Of a stretch of DNA of 64,000 nt, positions 1 to 8,000 are shown in pieces. Below the pieces are notes generated by a model. That model saw only the letters and a program-made list of their open reading frames with translations, searched no databases and had not been told where the DNA came from. The stretch's first letter is position 1; each line of letters starts with the position of its first letter. This DNA comes from HGM11368 sp051883415 (GTDB lineage Bacteria > Bacillota > Clostridia > Christensenellales > UBA3700). The stretch covers positions 22,165 through 86,164 of the forward strand of contig JBJETR010000064.1 of the NCBI GenBank assembly GCA_051883415.1, in the 5' to 3' direction. The position numbers and the translations under genes were made by a program.

Positions 1-2
1 TT

Positions 3-449
3 AAGCGTGACGAGGACAAAACCCGACTTGCTTGGTTGATATTTGCCTTGCTTTCGGCGATATTTGCCGCGGCTACCTCAATACTTGCCAAGATAGGTAT
101 ACAAAACGTCAATTCTAACCTTGCCACCGCAATTAGAACGTGCGTGGTGTTGGTCATGGCGTGGCTAATCGTGATAGCAAGGGGCGAGGTAAAGACTATC
201 AAGGACGTCAAAGCAAAAGACGCTGTGTTTTTGGTCTTGTCGGGAATAGCGACGGGCGCAAGCTGGCTGTGCTATTATTATGCTATCCAAAAGGGACAAG
301 TGAGTATAGTCGTGCCGATTGACAAGCTTAGCATTTTGATAACGGTGTTATTTTCTTTGGTGGTGTTCAAAGAAAAGCTGTCCGCCAAGGCTTGGACGGG
401 ACTTGGCTTGTTGACGGCGGGCACGGTGCTGATGGCAGTGTTGACGTAA
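3..449 (+). CDS. EamA/DMT-family transporter, 5'-truncated by window edge
   Basis: Hydrophobic protein of the drug/metabolite transporter (EamA) type, with four to five membrane segments and the family's typical ending of a lysine-bearing loop (FKEKLSAKAW) followed by a last helix (GLGLLTAGTVLMAVL). Single-domain EamA proteins of about 140 residues normally begin close to the LIFALLSAIFAA segment, and a TTG at 36 could serve as that start. However, the frame stays open back to base 3 (KRDEDKTRLAW precedes the first helix), so the gene more likely starts outside the window and this is its C-terminal part. The substrate cannot be told from sequence. A GC-rich hairpin follows the stop. Confidence 0.75.
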   Translation, partial: KRDEDKTRLAWLIFALLSAIFAAATSILAKIGIQNVNSNLATAIRTCVVLVMAWLIVIARGEVKTIKDVKAKDAVFLVLSGIATGASWLCYYYAIQKGQVSIVVPIDKLSILITVLFSLVVFKEKLSAKAWTGLGLLTAGTVLMAVLT

Positions 450-484
450 ATATACAGTATAGAGATGAATTTAGGATAAAAATA

Positions 485-510
485 GCACGCCACTAAAGGC
501 GTGCCGTTTG
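485..510 (+). terminator. Probable terminator after the EamA gene
   Basis: Inverted repeat GCACGCC/GGCGTGC (485-491, 498-504) with a 6-nt loop, followed by a T-rich but interrupted tail. It lies 35 bp after the EamA stop codon. Confidence 0.55.
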
Positions 511-641
511 TTTGAAAAACGATATCTTCTCGACAGTAGTTGGAATTGTTACGCTTGCCCGCTTTGTTGCAAAGTAAACCCTACAATATATGCCGTACTA
601 GTTAGTTTTGTTGACTAGAACGACGTTTCGTTGTCTAAAAC

Positions 642-1187
642 TTATTGGTTATTGTCGGCTTGGTGGTTGGGCTCTTGTTGCTCGTTGACATTTGTTTGCT
701 CGGCGCTGTTGCCTCGGGCGTTGGCAGTTGGCTCTATCGTATCGCTCTTGGCGTCGTCGGCAGGGGAGTCGGTTGGGCTCGAAACCTCGGGCTTTTTCTT
801 CTCTCTATATACGAAAAATTTGCAATACAAAAACTCTAGTACAAGGTTGCATATCATAGTGCCTGCAAGCACGATATATTTGTGCACGCCGTGGGTGGTG
901 AGAATCTTAGTCGTCCAAGTGGAGAGCGGGGTAAACGCACAATAGAACAGGGCGACTTTGAGCATGGCAACGGGCACGTTGTTAGTGGCTTTGAAGGTAA
1001 ACTTACGGTTGACGGTAAAGTTGTAGAGCACCGAACATATCAACGCAATGAGATAACTGTATTGGGCGGGCAAATGCACGACTTCGTTGAAAAAGACGTC
1101 GACTAGTACTTGTATGATGCCTGCCGAAGCGGAAAATAGTGCAAACTTGATTGCTTGCAACGCCACCTTCTTTTTGTCGGATTGCAT
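642..1187 (-). CDS. GtrA-like family membrane protein
   Basis: 181-aa membrane protein with four predicted helices in residues 10-125 (KFALFSASAGIIQVLVDVF, YSYLIALICSVLYNFTVNRKFTF, a third near VALFYCAFTPL, a fourth near YIVLAGTMICNLVLEFLYCKFFVY). The N-R-K-F-T-F after helix 2 and F-V-Y after helix 4 are typical of GtrA, a family associated with flipping or transferring polyprenyl-linked sugars for cell-surface glycosylation. Residues from about 127 form a hydrophilic Pro/Ser/Glu/Gln-rich tail that the short family members lack. The ATG is preceded by AGGAGG. No glycosyltransferase partner is adjacent, so the substrate is unknown. Confidence 0.85.
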   Translation of the reverse strand: MQSDKKKVALQAIKFALFSASAGIIQVLVDVFFNEVVHLPAQYSYLIALICSVLYNFTVNRKFTFKATNNVPVAMLKVALFYCAFTPLSTWTTKILTTHGVHKYIVLAGTMICNLVLEFLYCKFFVYREKKKPEVSSPTDSPADDAKSDTIEPTANARGNSAEQTNVNEQQEPNHQADNNQ

Positions 1188-1260
1188 ATAGTCCTCCTGA
1201 ACTAATATCTTGTCGCTATCGTTATTATAGCTTATTTTGCATGCAATGTCGATAGTAAAT

Positions 1261-1293
1261 CAAAAATAAAAAAGGAGCGATAACTCGCTCCTT
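1261..1293 (-). terminator. Rho-independent terminator of mscL
   Basis: Stem AAGGAGCGA/TCGCTCCTT (1272-1280 with 1285-1293), loop of 4 nt; on the minus strand it is followed by a run of T residues. It sits just after the mscL stop at 1309. Confidence 0.85.
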
Positions 1294-1308
1294 ATAATTG
1301 TCGTATTA

Positions 1309-1905
1309 TTACTCTTGCTCTTGCTGTTTTTGGAGAAGATCTCTGATATCTTTGAGAAGCATCTCGGTGGTTGGGTTGGCGAGCAATTCTGCCTCTGCTT
1401 TGGCTTTGTCCTCTGCTTCTTTGGCAAGTCTGGCTTCTTCGGCTTGCTTAGCTTTGAGAGCTTGATTTTCTTCGTACACTTCTCTAAAAGAACGACCTTC
1501 GGCTTTGGCTTTAGCTCTCAGGGCTTTGTTCTCGGCTTTGACTTCCTTTTTGCTCTGTTGCTTAGCAAATTCGCCCAATTCTTCTAGCCTTTTGCGAGAA
1601 GAGTTGATAACTTTGACAACGATAAATATAGACGTAGCAATAATCAAAAAGTCGATGATAGTCTGTATAAAGTTGCCGTATGCCCAAGCAAGGGTTACTT
1701 CGCCCAATTCGTTGTATCTGAGAGGTATGCTGAGCTCTTTGAGTGAGCCTGCTCCCGTAGCCCAGGTGATGAGAGGCATGATGATGTCGTTGACGAGGCT
1801 GGACACGATTTTGTTGAACGCAGTTGCTATAATCATACCGACAGCCATATCGAATATATTGCCGCGGCAGACGAAATCTTTGAATTCTTTGAAAAACTTT
1901 TTCAT
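1309..1905 (-). CDS. mscL: Large-conductance mechanosensitive channel MscL
   Basis: 198-aa MscL, the homopentameric membrane channel that opens under membrane tension and releases solutes during osmotic downshock. The N-terminus has the family signature (KKFFKEFKDFVCRGNIFDMAVGMIIATAFNKIVSSLVNDIIMP), then the periplasmic-type loop and a second helix (FIQTIIDFLIIATSIFIVV). ATG at 1905 is chosen over an in-frame GTG at 1911 because GGAG sits 5 nt before the ATG and would abut the GTG. The C-terminal part from about residue 105 is a long Ala/Lys/Glu/Arg-rich predicted helix, making the protein roughly 50 residues longer than common MscL. It ends with the conserved-looking amphipathic segment LLKDIRDLLQKQ. 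Confidence 0.95.
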   Translation of the reverse strand: MKKFFKEFKDFVCRGNIFDMAVGMIIATAFNKIVSSLVNDIIMPLITWATGAGSLKELSIPLRYNELGEVTLAWAYGNFIQTIIDFLIIATSIFIVVKVINSSRKRLEELGEFAKQQSKKEVKAENKALRAKAKAEGRSFREVYEENQALKAKQAEEARLAKEAEDKAKAEAELLANPTTEMLLKDIRDLLQKQQEQE

Positions 1906-2116
1906 AAGCACTCCTTATCCTTTTGTTGGTTATATTATAGTTGCAATCGGTGATTTTGCAAAGTGATTTTGACCAAAAAATGCAAGAAGTGACGGGTAAA
2001 TTTTGTATAGGGTGTGCCGATGATGTAATATCGCAGGCAAAATGACGTAACGATGAAATTATCACGGCATTAGACCGTGACGTTGAAGACTTGAAAATCA
2101 AGTGCAATAAGTTCAA

Positions 2117-2446
2117 TCAAAAAATTACCGTAAGCAACATTTTGAAGTCCTCTTGTGCGTATACGGCGTGAGGTATGCGCGAAGTCATGACCAAGGATTG
2201 ACCTTGCGTGCAAATAAACTCTTCTTCGCCGACGGTGATTTTTGCAGTGCCTTGCAAAACGTAGACCATGGCGTCGCCCTCCGAGGCGTGAGTAGAAATC
2301 TCTTCCCCTTGTGAAAAGGCAAACAAAGTCACGCTTACGGCATCGTTTTGACATAGCGTCTTGCTGACGATTTGCCCTTGAAGGGTATCGATTTGGTCGG
2401 CTAATTGCAATATTTGACGATGAGGGATATTTTTGATGACAGCCAT
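2117..2446 (-). CDS. Cupin-domain protein
   Basis: 109-aa single-domain cupin. The conserved barrel motifs are seen as SQGEEISTHASEGDAMVYVLQG (motif 1, metal-binding His at STHAS) and SLVMTSRIPHAVYA (motif 2, His in IPHAV). Small cupins of this kind bind a metal and a small ligand or act in stress and redox responses; the ligand is not predictable. It is 6 bp downstream of the ferredoxin gene on the same strand and so probably cotranscribed with it. A second, distinct small cupin is encoded divergently at 2786. Confidence 0.85.
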   Translation of the reverse strand: MAVIKNIPHRQILQLADQIDTLQGQIVSKTLCQNDAVSVTLFAFSQGEEISTHASEGDAMVYVLQGTAKITVGEEEFICTQGQSLVMTSRIPHAVYAQEDFKMLLTVIF

Positions 2447-2452
2447 TGCTCT

Positions 2453-2638
2453 TTAGATTTGTGATATTGCGTTGACGGGGCACTCCGCCATAGCTAGCTC
2501 GGCACGGTCAAGGGTAGCTCCGGTTGGCTCGATATCCAACGCTTGCGCTTTGCCGTCATCTGTCATCTCGAATACTTCGGGACAGGTGTTGTTGCATGCA
2601 CCGCAACCTATGCAATCGTCATTGACGTAATATTTCAT
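2453..2638 (-). CDS. 4Fe-4S ferredoxin
   Basis: 61-aa ferredoxin carrying one 4Fe-4S cluster: C-x2-C-x2-C at residues 9, 12 and 15, followed by C19-P and a distal C53-P in AECPVNAI. This small low-potential electron carrier is typical of anaerobes. The ATG at 2638 was chosen because an AAGGAG ribosome site lies upstream of it; a longer in-frame opening upstream has none and its residues do not resemble a ferredoxin. First gene of a two-gene unit with the cupin at 2117. Confidence 0.92.
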   Translation of the reverse strand: MKYYVNDDCIGCGACNNTCPEVFEMTDDGKAQALDIEPTGATLDRAELAMAECPVNAISQI

Positions 2639-2666
2639 AATAATCTCCTTGTGTTTGTCGTTGCTA

Positions 2667-2695
2667 ATATTATTGCCGAAAAATAAAATTGTAAA
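2667..2695 (-). promoter_or_regulatory. Predicted promoter of the ferredoxin-cupin unit
   Basis: On the minus strand, TTTACA (2695-2690) and TAATAT (2672-2667) are separated by 17 bp. It faces away from the promoter of the cupin gene at 2786. Confidence 0.6.
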
Positions 2696-2713
2696 CACGT
2701 ATTGAGTTTTTTG
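2693..2713. repeat. Half copy of the TACGTA-centred palindromic repeat
   Basis: CACGTATTGAGTTTTTTG keeps the right arm and T tract of the full palindrome found at 33867 and 50611, while the left arm is degenerate (10 of 14 positions match TCGATACGTATCGA). It lies between two divergent promoters. Confidence 0.5.
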
Positions 2714-2725
2714 TATATTTGCATA

Positions 2726-2754
2726 TTGATTTTGAGACGCTATAGGAGTATAAT
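2726..2754 (+). promoter_or_regulatory. Predicted promoter of the cupin gene at 2786
   Basis: TTGATT (2726-2731), 17-bp spacer, TATAAT (2749-2754); predicted start of transcription about 2761, with AAGGAG before the ATG. Confidence 0.65.
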
Positions 2755-2785
2755 TGGGACAATATTAGTTAGACAAGGAGATAGT

Positions 2786-3097
2786 ATGAGAGAAGGATTT
2801 GTTACGCCACCAAAGCACGTAGGCTTTGAGGCAAAGAAATTGTTTGATAAGTCTGCGGAACTGATTGACGTGGCTATTGCGTATATTCAGCCGTCAGGCG
2901 GAGGTCCGACAGAGAAACACACCCATAGCCACAACCATTTGTTTGTCGTCACTCAAGGACGGGCGAGAATAGAGATGGGAGAAGAAACCGTCGTTTTGCA
3001 AAAAGACCAATCGCTGTTGGTAAAAGGAACGATACCTCATTGCGTATGGAATGATTGCGACGAAACGACGACGATGATAGGTATTACCCTCAAATGA
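2786..3097 (+). CDS. Cupin-domain protein
   Basis: 103-aa cupin. Motif 1 is rich in metal ligands (GGPTEKHTHSHNHLFVVTQG) and motif 2 is SLLVKGTIPHCVWN. It starts at the ATG preceded by AAGGAG; the frame is open further upstream but without a ribosome site. Its stop codon TGA is in the same frame as the next gene (3137), with no other stop between them. Ligand unknown; a sensor or binding role is only a family-level guess. Confidence 0.85.
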   Translation: MREGFVTPPKHVGFEAKKLFDKSAELIDVAIAYIQPSGGGPTEKHTHSHNHLFVVTQGRARIEMGEETVVLQKDQSLLVKGTIPHCVWNDCDETTTMIGITLK

Positions 3098-3101
3098 CGT
3101 C

Positions 3102-3131
3102 GTGACAAAAACAACTCAACGTACATACAAT
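3102..3131 (+). promoter_or_regulatory. Predicted leaderless promoter of the amidase-domain gene
   Basis: GTGACA (3102-3107), 18-bp spacer, TACAAT (3126-3131), ending 5 nt before the GTG at 3137. There is no Shine-Dalgarno sequence before this gene, so a leaderless or almost leaderless mRNA is the best explanation. Confidence 0.45.
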
Positions 3132-3136
3132 ATCTT

Positions 3137-3637
3137 GTGAGAGTGGTTGAGTATGACGCATTGTCGGCGGTGAGATACGCAAAAAAGTGGGCACACGGAC
3201 GAAATCCCGCCTATTACAACTTTGACGGATTGGGCGGAGATTGTACGGCTTTTGCGTCGCAATGTTTGTATGCAGGTAGCGGCGTGATGAATTATACCCC
3301 GACCTTTGGTTGGTACTATATCTCGTTGAGCGACAGAGCGCCCGCATGGAGCGGAGTAGAATACTTTTATAATTTCTTGACTAGTAATCTCAAGGGCGTA
3401 GGCAGTACACAAGGACCTTTCGGCGTACGTACTCAGGTGGATTACGTGAGAATCGGCGACTTCATACAACTAGGCGATACACAGGGAAAGTATTATCATA
3501 CCTTGGTCGTGACGGGCTTTCATGGCAACGTGCCGTTGGTTGCTTCGCATACGCTAGACTCGTTGGATAGACCGCTGAGCAGTTACGACTATCATATTGC
3601 AAGGGCAATCAGGGTGTTGGGAGTGCGGACGTACTAG
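3137..3637 (+). CDS. Amidase-domain (Amidase_6-like) protein
   Basis: 166-aa protein resembling the putative amidase domain found in Clostridia (PF12671 type, papain/NlpC-like). It opens with AVRYAKKWAHGRNPAYYNFDG, then GGDCTAFASQ with a likely nucleophile Cys36, and later KYYHTLVVTG with a likely catalytic His121. No signal peptide or membrane helix is visible, so it would act inside the cell or leave by another route. Start is uncertain: GTG 3137 or GTG 3143, neither with a ribosome site; a TACAAT box just upstream suggests leaderless initiation at 3137. In-frame readthrough of the preceding cupin TGA is formally possible but less likely. Confidence 0.75.
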   Translation: MRVVEYDALSAVRYAKKWAHGRNPAYYNFDGLGGDCTAFASQCLYAGSGVMNYTPTFGWYYISLSDRAPAWSGVEYFYNFLTSNLKGVGSTQGPFGVRTQVDYVRIGDFIQLGDTQGKYYHTLVVTGFHGNVPLVASHTLDSLDRPLSSYDYHIARAIRVLGVRTY

Positions 3638-3719
3638 TCGGGCGTGATTGTTGTAATCGCATTATCGCTGTATATATTTCAAATTTTGTGCAAATATTGT
3701 TTTTCAGTAATCTTTAAGG

Positions 3720-3748
3720 TTGACATCGGTATAACGATATGTTAGACT
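3720..3748 (+). promoter_or_regulatory. Predicted promoter of the response regulator gene
   Basis: TTGACA (3720-3725), 17-bp spacer, TAGACT (3743-3748). Predicted start near 3755, with AGGTGA before the ATG at 3766. Confidence 0.6.
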
Positions 3749-3765
3749 CTTGGCGTAGGTGAAAT

Positions 3766-4440
3766 ATGAAGTTTTTGATAGTCGAAGACAATATAGGCTG
3801 GAGCAATAAGCTCAAAGAATGTGTGGCTTCACTTGGCGAGAGCGAATGTGCTTTTGACGGCGAAGAAGGCTTGTATATGGCTGAGAGCAATATCTATGAC
3901 CTCATAATCTTCGATATGATATTGCCCAAACTAAACGGCTCGGAATTTTTGGTAAAGCTTAGACAAAAGAGTGTATGTCCTGCCATTGCCGTGTCGTCCT
4001 TGGATAGCAAAAGCAAGATAGTGGAGGGGCTAAATCTCGGAGCGGACGACTACGTTGTCAAGCCTTTTGACCAAGAAGAACTTAGGGCGAGAATAGTAGC
4101 CGTGCTCAGAAGATATAACAATAACTTTTCTGATATTTACACCTGCGACGACATAGTAATGGACTTTAGAAACAAGATGCTTAGCGTGGGCGGTGAGTAC
4201 GTCAAGTTGTCGGGCAAGGCTTATGAGATATTGGAATTTTTGATACGCAACCGCAATATAATAATTTCCAAAGAACAGCTCTTCAATAGAATTTGGGGCA
4301 ACGACAGCGATACGATTATGACGGTGACGGAAGTGTATATCAGTAGTCTTAGAAAGAAGCTGGACAAGTTCGGGGCAAAAAATTATATTAGAACAGTGAA
4401 AAATATAGGATATATGTGGTACGACAAGCGGGACAAGTAG
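3766..4440 (+). CDS. OmpR/PhoB-family response regulator (orphan)
   Basis: 224-aa two-domain response regulator. Receiver domain residues 1-115: acidic pair E7-D8, phosphoacceptor D50 (LIIFDMILPKLNG), conserved Ser at 77/78 and K99 (VVKPF). DNA-binding winged-helix domain from about 128: LSGKAYEILEFLIRNRN, EQLFNRIWGND, VTEVYISSLRKKLDK and IRTVKNIGYMW, as in OmpR/PhoB. It would bind promoter repeats when phosphorylated. No histidine kinase gene lies in the window, so its partner must be elsewhere. A terminator is found about 120 bp downstream. Confidence 0.92.
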   Translation: MKFLIVEDNIGWSNKLKECVASLGESECAFDGEEGLYMAESNIYDLIIFDMILPKLNGSEFLVKLRQKSVCPAIAVSSLDSKSKIVEGLNLGADDYVVKPFDQEELRARIVAVLRRYNNNFSDIYTCDDIVMDFRNKMLSVGGEYVKLSGKAYEILEFLIRNRNIIISKEQLFNRIWGNDSDTIMTVTEVYISSLRKKLDKFGAKNYIRTVKNIGYMWYDKRDK

Positions 4441-4562
4441 ACAGGGTATAATATGGAAAAATTTGTAAATATAAGTGTGACGACCAAACGATAAAAAACC
4501 CTTGTTACATAATGATATAATATTCAATAATGACAAATAACTAAATAGATAAAATATATAAT

Positions 4563-4593
4563 AGTACGATGCAAAGGGACATCGTACTTTTTT
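4563..4593 (+). terminator. Rho-independent terminator
   Basis: Perfect 9-bp stem AGTACGATG/CATCGTACT (4563-4571, 4580-4588), 8-nt loop, then TTTTTT. It most likely ends the response regulator transcript. The 460 bp between it and the next gene are AT-rich and no gene is visible there. Confidence 0.88.
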
Positions 4594-5007
4594 GGTTGAC
4601 AAGGTGTGGATAGACTATTTATCTAATGATGCGTATGTGCAGTATATGAGCAGTTAAACGTTATAAATATGGATAAAACGGTTTTGTCAATATACATCAA
4701 AACAAAACTGAAAACGGAGGGAAAAGGTACGTCGTCAAGTGCGTCGGTAGCAATACGTAAAGCATAACTATTACGCAAGACTAACCGCAAAAATATAATT
4801 ATTCGGCAAAAAGACGTCGGCACAAAACAATAAAAAAGCGAAAATTAAAAAAAATTTACATAACTAGCATTATCGACACTTTTGCAATGAAAAATAGCGT
4901 TTTTGAAAAGAAAATGCAAAAAAGTAGCAACATTCGTTATAAATCTAGCATTTTGAAAAAATTTTTTTGCGAAATTTTAAGGTTGGTTTAAGTTTATCTT
5001 CCTAATA

Positions 5008-5050
5008 TATAATAAATAAGTAAATCGCACATATATCTGCGATTAGGAGG
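5008..5050 (+). promoter_or_regulatory. Start region of the giant-protein operon: -10 box, 5' stem-loop, ribosome site
   Basis: A TATAAT at 5008-5013 predicts transcription starting about 5020; the -35 is weak (GGTTTA at 4985-4990). The mRNA would then begin almost directly with the stem AATCGCA/TGCGATT (5023-5029 with 5038-5044, 8-nt loop). The AGGAGG ribosome site (5045-5050) touches its 3' side. A 5'-terminal hairpin of this kind can slow RNA decay, which would suit a 21-kb operon; this role is inference. Confidence 0.5.
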
Positions 5051-5054
5051 AAGT

Positions 5055-8000
5055 ATGAGAAACAAGAAATTGATAACCTTGCTAGCTTTGCTGATTGTAC
5101 TGGTTATCGCATGTTTGTTGGTTTTGTCTGCCTGCGTTGATACTAATGGCGGTGGCGACAATACCGGTGGCGGCGACAATACCGGTGGCGGCGACAATAC
5201 CGGCGGCGGCGACAATACCGGTGGTGGTGACAATACCGGCGGCGACAATGTCGGTGGAGATGAAGAGGATTTACCTCCTCCACCTCCAATTATCGATAAC
5301 AAACCGAAGCCTGTAAAGAAATCGGCACTTGAAGTGTTGAAGATGATGGTGGGCGGTATCGACAACTCCGCAGAAGACGAAAAGCGTCTCTATCTCGAGT
5401 TTATCGGACAAGTCACTTTGACAGAGCAGCCCGAAAATATGCCTGAGGTTAAGACGGACTACGAATTGTCTCTAAAGACCAATATGCTAGGCATCTTGGC
5501 AGAGGAAAATGCGAGTGTATCCAAAAACGAGTTCGCTCTGGTACTCAAGCAAGTCGACAATAGCGCAATCAAGTTTGCATTCTACATAATCGAAGAAAAA
5601 GCTTACCTACAAGTTGAGGGAAGCTCTGCTTTGATTTATTTGTCCGACTTCAACATGAACTACCTTACTCAAATAATTAGTAAAGTTCCGGGACTCATCG
5701 GAGGACTCGACCTTGATTCTCTTTTGGGTGGCTTTGGCGGTGTAGACGGCATCTTGTCTTTGGTGCTCGGTATGTTGTGTAACAACGTTAAGTACGAGGC
5801 GGTTACCGAAGGAGCGGACGTGACGACAAAATTGTCGGTTGACTTCGAAATCAACAGCTTCATGAACTCTATAAAAGGTGTGCTTGGCGGTATTGACCTG
5901 GGCGGACTGCTTGGTATTAACCTCGATATCAAATCTTTGATAGATTCTATTGCCGCAATGATTCCTAATATGGACATCACTTTGTCGGCAACGCTTATCA
6001 ACGGCATCTTGGCAGAAGACGACGGAATTAAGCTTGACGTTACCAACAAGGACGAAAATTCCAACTTCTTGCTCAAGAAAAGGTTTGACATAGGAGAAAC
6101 CGCACCGGATATCGACTTGCCTGTAGTAGAAGAATTTAGAGAATTCAGCTTGAGCAACATCGCTTTTGATATTGATTTGATAATCGACAGCGGTATCGAA
6201 GACGGCGGCGCTCCTAAGCAAGTTGACGTAGGACAACTTATCAATATGTTTACCGGTCAAGAGACTTTGCCTGCGGGCATAATTCTCCTTGACGTTACTA
6301 TGGGCTTCAGACTCAGCTTTAAGATAGACCTCGACCTCAACTATGCAGCCGAGGACGCTGATAGAAACCTCATAGCTATCGAACTCTTCCTAATTGACAG
6401 AAATCATAATAAAATAGAGAGTACGCCGCAGCTTGGATTGTATTATCAACAGAGAGCGGCATACGTCAACCTTGGCAATTTGTTGCCAAACTATTATCGT
6501 AGCAAGAGCGTGAGAATAGATACTAATCTCGACGCTTTGATTAGCAAACTCGTTACTTTGTTGACGGGTGAAATCGACAAAGCCCTCGGCACCGACTTCG
6601 ATGAAGCGATGAACGGAGGCAACGAGCCTGCACTAGGTCTAAACAAAGTTTACAACAGCTCCAACATGATAGCTTTGAGTGTGGGCGAAGGCGGCGAAGC
6701 AGTAGTAAAACCGGGATACGCTATGTTGTTGGACGCTATCACGGGACTTATAGGTATCAAAGACTATATCAATACCGACAACCTTGCCGACGGAGTGCTC
6801 AACAAGTATCTCGAGATAACGTTCGGCAACGCTATGTTGCAAGCTTTGGAAGGCTTGGTGGGCGAGATACCGTTTAGATTGCCAAACGGTATAAGCGATA
6901 TAGTATTGCAAGTGGGCGACTTGGTAGTGCCTGACGTGAATGACGTGGAGGCATATAGAGAATATGCCGACACGGGCAAGCTGACTTTCGGCGTACAAGG
7001 TGCCGTAAGTATAGGCGGAATCGACTTGTCGCTATCCTTGCGCAACTTCAATATCGGATTCCCTATCGAAGGACTTGACAACTACGTTACCAACGCAATA
7101 GGGGACAAGGGCGGATATACCAACTCGGTAGCAGAATTGCTCGACGACGTATTGTCCAACATACATCTACAATTTGGCGTCAATATGACCTTCAACAAAG
7201 GCACGTACGACTTTATACCTTTGCTCACGAGCTTTGGTTTGACGGGCTTGGAAGGACAACACTTGTTGTGGACGTTCGACAACGACTTCTTGCTTGACGG
7301 TGCGTTGGTTATCCAAATCGCTCTGGACAAGAACAATCACTACAACAGTTCTATAGTTATCGAATTGAGGACCAACAGGGCTATCGGTATAGGCTCGGAT
7401 ATTCTCTTCCCAGCCAACTCGGTAATCTTGGGCGTTTACGGCTATGCCAACAGCGTATTCATCGACGTATCCAATATCAAGATAGCTAAGATTACTTTGC
7501 CTAAGCTTAAGGCAGAAATCGACTTTACCGAGATAGTTTACAAGTTCATCGGCGACTTCGATTATAGATTGGCGTTCGACTTGTCTACACTGTTCGGTTC
7601 GACCGAAGAAGGAAGTGGCGAAGAGGCGGGCGATCCTGCACAACAAGCCGAAGAATTGATGTTTGAAGAAGGTTCCGAAGGCGGAGAATTGACTCCTGCG
7701 GGACAAATCATCGTAGGCGTCAACGCAGATACGCTTACCGTTAGCACTACGCTTGCTGCTATACTTAGCATTTTGTCTAGCGTAGGACTCAACGTAGACC
7801 TCAGCTTTATCAACAGCGCTAGCATTGACCTCATGTTCTCCAGACTACAAGGCGTCAAGCTTGATTTGGCGTTAGAATTGTTGCCTACCGTAGAGGTGGA
7901 CGCTAACGGCAACGTAGTAAGCGAGCCTATTTATAATAGCGACTTCAAGATTCACTTTGAGACGGGTACTCAAGATAATCCTATACGTATAGGAAATCTT

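Noticed and set aside
1980..2045. Short frame of about 21 codons beginning ATGCAAGAAGTG
   Set aside because: No ribosome site, promoter or conserved-looking residues; likely chance.
3095..3137. TGA read as tryptophan or selenocysteine joining cupin and amidase
   Set aside because: TGA ends other genes here (for example the cupin at 2117), so it is not recoded generally. No SECIS-like hairpin was seen just after the codon, and a promoter sits between the two genes.
4594..5007. Possible gene or RNA in the 460-bp AT-rich gap before the giant operon
   Set aside because: No frame of meaningful length with a ribosome site and no clear RNA fold was found. TTGACA at 4596 lacks a good -10 at 16-18 bp.
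5147..5250. Short regular repeats that could suggest a CRISPR array
   Set aside because: The 18-bp units are contiguous, in frame and encode a Gly-rich linker; there are no unique spacers and no cas genes.
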